Assembly: GCA_003990745.1 (NCBI GenBank)
Contig: RBNI01005880.1
Coordinates: forward strand, 1-11,989
Length of the DNA stretch: 11,989 nt
Origin: Jimgerdemannia flammicorona
Lineage: Eukaryota > Mucoromycota > Endogonomycetes > Endogonales > Endogonaceae
Reading direction: 5' to 3'
Part shown: positions 6,860 to 11,989 of the stretch, one piece after another
Position numbering within the stretch: position 1 is the first letter of the stretch
How the letters are laid out: each line of letters begins with the position of its first letter
Notes under the pieces: generated by a model
The model's database searches: none
What the model was told of the DNA's origin: nothing
The model's input: the letters and a program-made list of their open reading frames with translations, nothing else
Made by a program: the position numbers and the translations under genes

Positions 6860-9082
6860 CTGTTCAGGGTTTTCGGTTAGGGCAGGCACTGGCTATATGT
6901 CCTGTCTTTTGGCAATAGAAGCATGCTCCACTTCTTCTAAGTTCATTCCTTTCGCCTTCAGTGAGTTTCTTGAAGATACTCGGCTGGGTGGGTTCATGAT
7001 TTCTGGGTGTCTACGAAGTGGATAATGAGGGAGCTCAGGATGCTTCATGCTTGGGTTCTTCTTTCTTGGTCCAAGTCTTTTCCTTGTTATTGAATTGTCT
7101 TTGGGGCAGAATGGGTCCAGCTGTTAGAATCTGCTTGACCATAGTCTTGATTCTTGCCAGGCACTATTGTTGGTGGTCACAACCAACTGGGCATTCTTGT
7201 TCTCAGATTTTTCTAGTAAGCCATTCAGGCAGGATATCAAATAGATGATCTGCTCTGGTACTATTTCGTGCTTCATCATTGGCAATATATCCTAGGCCAA
7301 TAGTGTTCAGGAGTGACTCGAGTTTTGTACAGAAGGTTTCGAATTCCTCCTTGCCATGTACATCGAATTTGAGGTTGCGGAGTTTTACTCGGGATTCAGC
7401 GATCATGGTTTCGCTGCAATATTGAGCAATCATGAGTTGTTTAAGTCCAGGGGCTGCAGGATGGGCTCCATATCCTGGGGCATTGTTTGCTGCATTCTGA
7501 GCAACTACTGCAGGTCAGGTGTCTCATGTGAGGGGTTTTCGGGAAGGGTTCACCACCATTCTTCAGCAGGTCCTCGGAAGAATGTAACAACTCAGCGGAC
7601 ATAGGCTGTAGTGGTAGCAAAGAGTTGTTCCAGAGTGTGGTCTTGATTATTTGTCAGAATGTGGTCAGCAACTCATTCATTGGTCCATTGATTGGCTTTG
7701 AAGTTGGTGTCAACTACACTAATGAAGCTTTGGACTTCTTGTGCAGTACCATTAAAGGTAGGTAGACTTAGATTTTTTGTAGGTCGGGTCTGTTCAGCTA
7801 AGGCAGTAATGGTTGCTGCCATTATGGCTACCTGGGCTATGAGGTCTAGAATCTGTTAGTTTGCTATATTGTTTACTGGAGACAGTTGGACTGCTAGTAG
7901 TGGTATTACTGGTACTACTTGAGGTACTGGTGCAGAGTGTGATGGGGTACTTTGGGTCTGTGTAAGTTGCTGGAGTAATAGTTGTGAGTCTGGAGTAAGG
8001 GCTTGATAAATAGCTGTCTGTTGCTGTGTAGGTGTGTTCTGTCCTGATGGAGGTATGTCTCCTTTGGTGATATATCTAGGATCGAATTCACTGAGGTACT
8101 CCTCCTCCTCTTTAGTTTGGTCCCCATGTACTTGGGTTTGCTTGGCATCAAAGTAGACAGAATCAGTTATATATCTGATTTCAGATGGACTTAATTCAAA
8201 GTCAAGTTCTGGTTCAGTATTGGTTTCAGATTCAGGTAAGGCTGTAGCAGGGCCTGCTTCAGGTTTGGGATCAGATAGTTGATGAAGGGTTTCTCTTGCT
8301 TCTTCCTTAAGAATATAGTGGGCCTTGCTATTCTAGAATCAGTAGTATAATGTGGTCCTGGTCCTGGTATGGTGAAAGTTGGTAGAGTTAAGCCACTTGG
8401 CTACAGAAGCTTGGGCTTCGTGAGGAACTAAGGCTAGAAAGACTGCTGCTGGTTGTCCTAGGTCACTCGGGTTTATGGAGCTGACAAAACTCTTGTTGAG
8501 AAGAGTAAAGAAGGCTTCTATAAGACCTTCTTCATCTTGACTTGCTGGGTGTAGGGCAAGAAGTTTGGTGAATAGGGTTTTGTCTATTTGCTGGTTTAAT
8601 CGGAGTACTTCTTTCTTTGAATAAAGTTTGTCCCACTTGTTGTAGGTGTGGAGGTCAAATTGTCCTTGTACATCAGGTTCAATTCTCTTCAGATTGTTAG
8701 ATGGTTTAGAATAAATTCCAGTTCAGAGGTTGGGCTTTATACCAACTTGTAGGAATTTACAGAAGGGTTTGTAGCAGGGTGAGGAAGCATCTTGAAGCAG
8801 AATTGGATTGTAAACCGCTGCTACCAAGTTGTAAGAGGGTTGCTTTTTAGGGTAACCATTACGTAGTTCTCGAAGGGTTTTCTGGAAGTTCTGGATATTC
8901 TGGAAGACCATTTTCTTATGGTCAAGATCAATTTCATATGGAGTATGTCCTCTACGCTTATTGATTTCAGGATCGAGTTGACGTCTCAATCAAAGTTCTT
9001 TTTCGGACTAGTTCTGGATGTTCAGGATTTTCCATATTTCAGGAAGTTCAAGAAACTAAGACCAGCTTAGTTGAATTGGCAT
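6860..9082 (-). pseudogene. Gag with long N-terminal extension and CCHC zinc knuckle
   Basis: Gag forms the virus-like particle. A plausible start is the ATG at 9082-9080, 42 bases inside the 5' LTR edge and in frame with the following coding blocks (LELPEIWKILN, LRRQLDPEINKRRGHTPYEI). About 440 codons precede the capsid-like block that begins LSLPTFNGTAQEVQSF (near 7765) and continues to FFRGPAEEWW, typical of Ty3/gypsy Gag. The extension has a possibly folded first part (WDKLYSKKEVLRLNQQ, LLALHPASQDEEGL) and a Q/T/E/P-rich linker. The frame shifts between 7530 and 7500. The zinc knuckle CFYCQKTGHIASAC (6923-6882) is a clean C-x2-C-x4-H-x4-C. At least 14 in-frame stops are present up to this point, mostly TGA. 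After it the frame runs on into dUTPase and protease without a Gag stop other than TGAs. Confidence 0.85.
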
Positions 9083-9105
9083 ATCGCTGCAGACAATATC
9101 CAATT
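9074..9105 (-). other. Stem-loop next to 5' LTR, covering the Gag start
   Basis: On the element strand, AATTGG-ATATTG pairs with CGATAT-(G)-CCAATT around the loop TCTGCAG: 12 pairs including one G-U, with one bulged G. It starts about 20 bases after the LTR and contains the candidate Gag ATG in its 3' arm. The primer binding site should lie here, yet no TGG-start match to a common primer tRNA is evident. Confidence 0.5.
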
Positions 9106-9187
9106 AGGAAATTTCGTGATGGGGTTAGGAGTGGGACCTAATGGAGAGCAGATTTACTTAAGAGTGGTTTGTGGGTTATTAAATAGG

Positions 9188-9193
9188 TTTATT
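9188..9193 (-). terminator. AATAAA poly(A) signal, 5' LTR
   Basis: Counterpart of 211-216. Together with the TATA box at 10669-10675 it would frame the LTR ORF as a self-contained transcription unit. The genomic transcript must read through this copy. Confidence 0.35.
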
Positions 9194-9499
9194 TGCTATT
9201 CATAATATTGCTATACTAGGAGTAGTTGTGTAAAGGGATATTGTGGGGAAGTATTCAGGAATGTTCTTGTGTATTCAAGTCTGAGATTCTGAGGTCTGGG
9301 AGAGGGGATATTTATACTAGTGAGGGGCTATCTGGACTATGCTAGATGTAGCACTAAGTGCTTTGCTGAGTCAGAATACAGTCACATAGTATAAGTGTGA
9401 TCTGATATATCAAGAGATCATCTAATTGCTGAGTCAGTTCACAGTCATGTCGTACAAGGCTAATCTAACTATACTATGACTGCTAAGCTATTTATAGAT

Positions 9500-10597
9500 T
9501 TAGGCACTGTCTGGATAGTCTTCGATGACATCACCATCAATGTCATTATCTCTGATGAAGTAGTCGTCTAGGAAGAGTGGTTTACGGATTACTTCTCCTT
9601 GTTGGCTGAGGTAATAATATATTGGAACTTCATCTCTGTCCCATAGGATAGCATCATCTGTCTCATATGCTGGATAAGGTATTGGTGGGCGAAGGAGGGG
9701 TATATTGTTTTCACTTTCATCGGATTCACTGTCTGTGTATCTTCTATAGGTTACAGTACTATGAGTTGCTGGGTTGTAGTAAGCTGGTAGCTGTGGTTTA
9801 TGTTACTTGTACTCAGGTGGTGGAGTTGTTGGTTCAACTTTGAGGGTTATCTGAAGGTACAGGTTGTGTTCTCCAGTCTCTTCATTGTAGTTGAAGTAAT
9901 CAGGGGTGAATGTAGGTTAGTATTCATACCAGTGGTCATTGTCCCAATAAGTCTTATAGGCAGTTATGAACTGTTGTAAGTTCATCGGCAAAGTTGGTGG
10001 TGTGATCAGAGTTGGTAGAGATCCTTGGCTTGAGATCATGTCAGTATCAGAGAGATCATTGTCTTCTGCTTCATCCTTGTCGAAGTGGATTATATCATAG
10101 ATATCCTTCATAGCATATCCAACTTGGGGCATTTGCAGGATGTAGTCATCAGAATGCAGGAAGGTTCTGTCTGTGGTTTCAACATACTCAAGATACTTGT
10201 GGTTGAGTTCTTATATTATATCATCGATTTGGCCATAGGACAGAGTAGCAACCATTTCACTGGTAGTAACTTGGAGGCAGAGAATAAAGGTGCTATACTC
10301 ATAGAAGAGTTCTCGGTGTTTGTGGGCAATGAGCTTCTGGTGTTGAGACATCTGGGTAATGTCTGTATCCTGGTGGTGTTTGACCATGTCTTCTAGAAGG
10401 CAGCCAATCTGGTAGTAGCTTGAGATTTGTCCAATCCAGTGGGCCTTGTTAAGTATGTTCAGGGCATTCCATCAGGCTTCCATGAAGTAGAGGGGTGCTA
10501 GGCTATGGATATTCATGAGGGGCAGAGGGGGTGTGGCTTGGTTGATAATGGCATTCCAAATGTCAGCATGGATGTAGTTGTAGATCTCGGTGGTCAT
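9500..10597 (-). pseudogene. LTR-internal ORF, copy in 5' LTR (366 codons incl. stop), unknown function
   Basis: Second copy of the LTR reading frame, ATG at 10597-10595 and TAA at 9502-9500. Stops: codon 42 (TGA, 10474-10472), codon 129 (TAA, 10213-10211), codon 227 (TAA, 9919-9917) and codon 265 (TAA, 9805-9803). Codon 42 is a stop in both copies (TAA and TGA), which fits an ancestral CGA arginine; the other stops are private to one copy. The total length is unchanged from the copy at 529-1626 despite many substitutions, as expected if it was coding before decay. The differences are overwhelmingly transitions. Placed in the 5' LTR downstream of the TATA box, it would be the first ORF on the genomic RNA. 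Function unknown. Confidence 0.7.
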
Positions 10598-10668
10598 GTT
10601 TGTACGTATGTTTAGATGTTGTGGTTGTTATTTGTTTTGGTTCTGTTTCAACATGTCTTGGGGCTCAG

Positions 10669-10693
10669 TATATATGCATTTGTTCTTGATTGA
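10669..10693 (-). promoter_or_regulatory. TATA box of 5' LTR with decayed CCAAT
   Basis: Same arrangement as in the other LTR: ATATATA at 10675-10669, 72 bases before the ORF start at 10597. The CCAAT box has become TCAAT (10693-10689) through one transition. This is the copy that would drive the genomic transcript. Confidence 0.5.
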
Positions 10694-10736
10694 TAAGATT
10701 CTGTTTATGTGAACCTTGTGTTCCGTGACTTCATAT

Positions 10737-10774
10737 TGACTCAGCTTTGTGTGCTGTGACTTCTGTTTGACTCA
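10737..10774 (-). promoter_or_regulatory. Paired TGACTCA sites in U3 of 5' LTR
   Basis: TGACTCA occurs at 10737-10743 and 10768-10774, the counterparts of 1762-1768 and 1793-1799. Both survive in both LTRs although surrounding bases have changed. They match the Gcn4/AP-1-type bZIP consensus, which is known to control amino-acid starvation responses in fungi; a role here is inference. Confidence 0.4.
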
Positions 10775-10887
10775 GCTTCATAATCGCATAGGTGATTTCC
10801 AGATTTGTTCAGAGGTTGTGTGTGATTTCAGTGGCTTATTAAGAGGGTAATGTGTGATTTCTGTGGCTTGTAGGTTGTGCACTTACA

Positions 10888-11989
10888 ATAAGTGTAGCTC
10901 TACTCCCTTCCAGTAGACTGATTATAGATATCTGGAACTGCTGAGGGACTCCAATTCTATCCAGTACCTTCACCAACCAGATCTGTCTGATATAGTTATA
11001 GGCCCTCTCTTGATCCAGAAAGACCAATCTTCCATCTAGCCCACATACTCAAGCCCCTTCAATGATACTATAGACCTAAGCTGTACCATTCCTAATGAGC
11101 CAGTCCTTTATGAAACCTCATTGCTCCTCTCCGAGACTTACTGTACTATCTTCTGCAGTCTTGCAACAACTACCTTAACCAATTTTCTGTCCATATCCAG
11201 GAGCATAATAGGTCACCAGTTCTTCCAGTTCTCTCTCCTGCCCTTATCCTTGAACAACAGTGCCACCAGCTCTAGATCCTGCTCTCCCACCCACTTCTCT
11301 GACTATATACTAAGTTATACAGTACTGTCATCTCTTTCAGCACTTCAGGGATTTCTGCTATCTTCTTCCAGAAGTCCCAGAGCAGTCCATCCTCTCCTGG
11401 TGCAGTGCCTAGCATAGTTGTGGCAAGAACCTAGTAAATCTTCTCCTCCTGCACTAACAATATCAGACTGTCTATTTCATCTACTTATAATGAGTACCAG
11501 TTCTCCAAAGTATGTTCAATAGTAACAGCATCAGCCCCACCCTCCTTCTTACTCTACAGACCACTCTATCTCTCCTTCAGTGAGCCCAAAATATCTTGTG
11601 AGCCATACACCAGTAGCCCATCAGAATCCAGTATCCCCTCCCACCTCTGCCTCACATGTCTTGTCTGGAGACTCCTCAAGAGGTACTTGGAGGATCTCTT
11701 CCCTTTCTCCAGCCCCTGCCCCTATAGTTGCACAGCTATTTCCCACACCCACATCTCCTCCTCCTTCCTCAACACCTGTTGTAACTCAGCAACCTCCAGC
11801 TTTGCTCACCTCAACCTCCAGTCCTCAACCCTGTCTAAGTCTAAAAGATCTGCTCAATTCTCCTATAGTTAGGCCAATCTAGTAGAGGCCCAAGTCACCC
11901 TCCTCCTCTTCTGTCTTCCAGCTACTCTTCCAGCCTCACTCCAATAAACTTTAGTAGCCTCTTTCAACTATACCCAATAAACACCCACT
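10888..11989 (-). pseudogene. LINE ORF2 fragment (Tad1/L1-type reverse transcriptase), truncated
   Basis: Minus-strand remains of a non-LTR reverse transcriptase, open at the right window edge. In reading order: the linker before the RT (SSKYLLRSLQTRHVRQRWEG and ILDSDGLLVYGSQDILGSL, around 11690-11590), TAPGEDGLLWDFWKK (around 11370-11403), LVALLFKDKGRRENW (11225-11270), then VFLDQERAYNYI (10989-11024), which holds the first catalytic Asp region of the RT. Three frames are used in turn, so there are at least two indels, plus many stops. The sequence ends in LEGSRATLIV at the LTR; the YADD box and everything downstream are missing. Only one CpG is visible in about 1.1 kb, so it is heavily decayed. 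The gypsy LTR adjoins it, but the LINE does not resume on the other side. Confidence 0.85.

Larger units (their letters stand above)
147..10887 (-). mobile_element. Ty3/gypsy chromodomain LTR retrotransposon, degenerate
   Basis: A 10.7-kb element bounded by two long direct repeats (147-1912 and 9124-10887), with all coding domains on the minus strand in the Ty3/gypsy order: Gag, zinc knuckle, protease, reverse transcriptase, RNase H, integrase, chromodomain. A dUTPase domain is inserted between zinc knuckle and protease. The outer ends are TG (147) and CA (10887), as expected for LTRs, and a polypurine tract abuts the 3' LTR. Coding frames hold many stops, mostly TGA, and at least two frameshifts, so the copy is dead. 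A separate retroposon interrupts the integrase. No 5-bp target-site duplication is visible (AAAGA on the left, ATAAG on the right). Confidence 0.95.
9124..10887 (-). repeat. 5' LTR (1764 bp)
   Basis: Partner of the repeat at 147-1912. On the element strand it begins TGTAAGTGC at 10887 and ends at about 9124, where GTTAGGAG replaces the TGTAGGAG of the other copy, so the inner boundary is uncertain by 2-3 bases. It carries the same promoter-like block, the same 366-codon reading frame with a different set of stops, and the same AATAAA near its end. It directly adjoins the interrupted LINE reading frame on its right. Confidence 0.93.

Noticed and set aside
7915..8151. Minus-strand 78-codon frame starting MMPSKPKYM
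   Set aside because: It is a shifted frame of the Gag linker. The overlapping Gag frame is continuous with its neighbours and has the expected composition.
2368..9082. TGA read as tryptophan (alternative genetic code)
   Set aside because: Some TGAs do fall where Trp fits, but others fall on near-invariant Arg positions. TAG and TAA stops and frameshifts are also present, and the LTR pair shows CGA/TGA/TAA-type decay directly. Mutation is the simpler explanation.
11121..11882. Plus-strand reading frames of 60-100 codons near the right end
   Set aside because: They are antisense to a recognisable LINE reverse transcriptase and are low-complexity Ser/Pro/Leu sequences caused by its purine-rich sense strand.

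Overview
The window looks like repeat-rich DNA of a filamentous fungus. It is almost entirely one old, mutated Ty3/gypsy chromodomain LTR retrotransposon on the minus strand. On its right the element abuts a Tad1/L1-type non-LTR retrotransposon fragment (LINE) of a kind common in fungi. The fungal call rests on these element types and on the mutation pattern: CpG-directed C-to-T changes on either strand, RIP-like or from methyl-cytosine decay. I cannot name a genus.

Layout, left to right on the + strand. 1-146: unmutated flank of unknown identity. 147-1912: 3' LTR. 1913-2367: polypurine tract and a 3' tail. 2368-9082: gag-pol, read from right to left. In reading order it holds a long N-terminal Gag region, capsid-like Gag, a CCHC zinc knuckle, a dUTPase domain, aspartic protease, reverse transcriptase, RNase H, integrase and chromodomain. 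2668-3058: a separate poly(A)-tailed retroposon inserted into the integrase C-terminus, with a 14-bp target-site duplication. 9124-10887: 5' LTR. 10888-11989: LINE ORF2 fragment, minus strand.

Two things are unusual. First, each ~1.77-kb LTR carries an ORF of 366 codons (stop included) on the element's sense strand. It has the same length in both copies, lies just downstream of a CCAAT/TATA pair and is followed by AATAAA, so a solo LTR could be a complete transcription unit. I do not recognise the product. Second, a trimeric-type dUTPase domain lies between nucleocapsid and protease, an arrangement well known from some retroviruses but unexpected to me in a Ty3/gypsy element.

Nothing here is intact. 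I count about 36 in-frame stops in gag-pol, 25 of them TGA at positions that look like former CGA (Arg) or TGG (Trp), plus at least two frameshifts. Catalytic residues of the dUTPase and RNase H have been changed by the same kind of transition. The LINE is more decayed (one CpG in about 1.1 kb), which suggests layers of different age.
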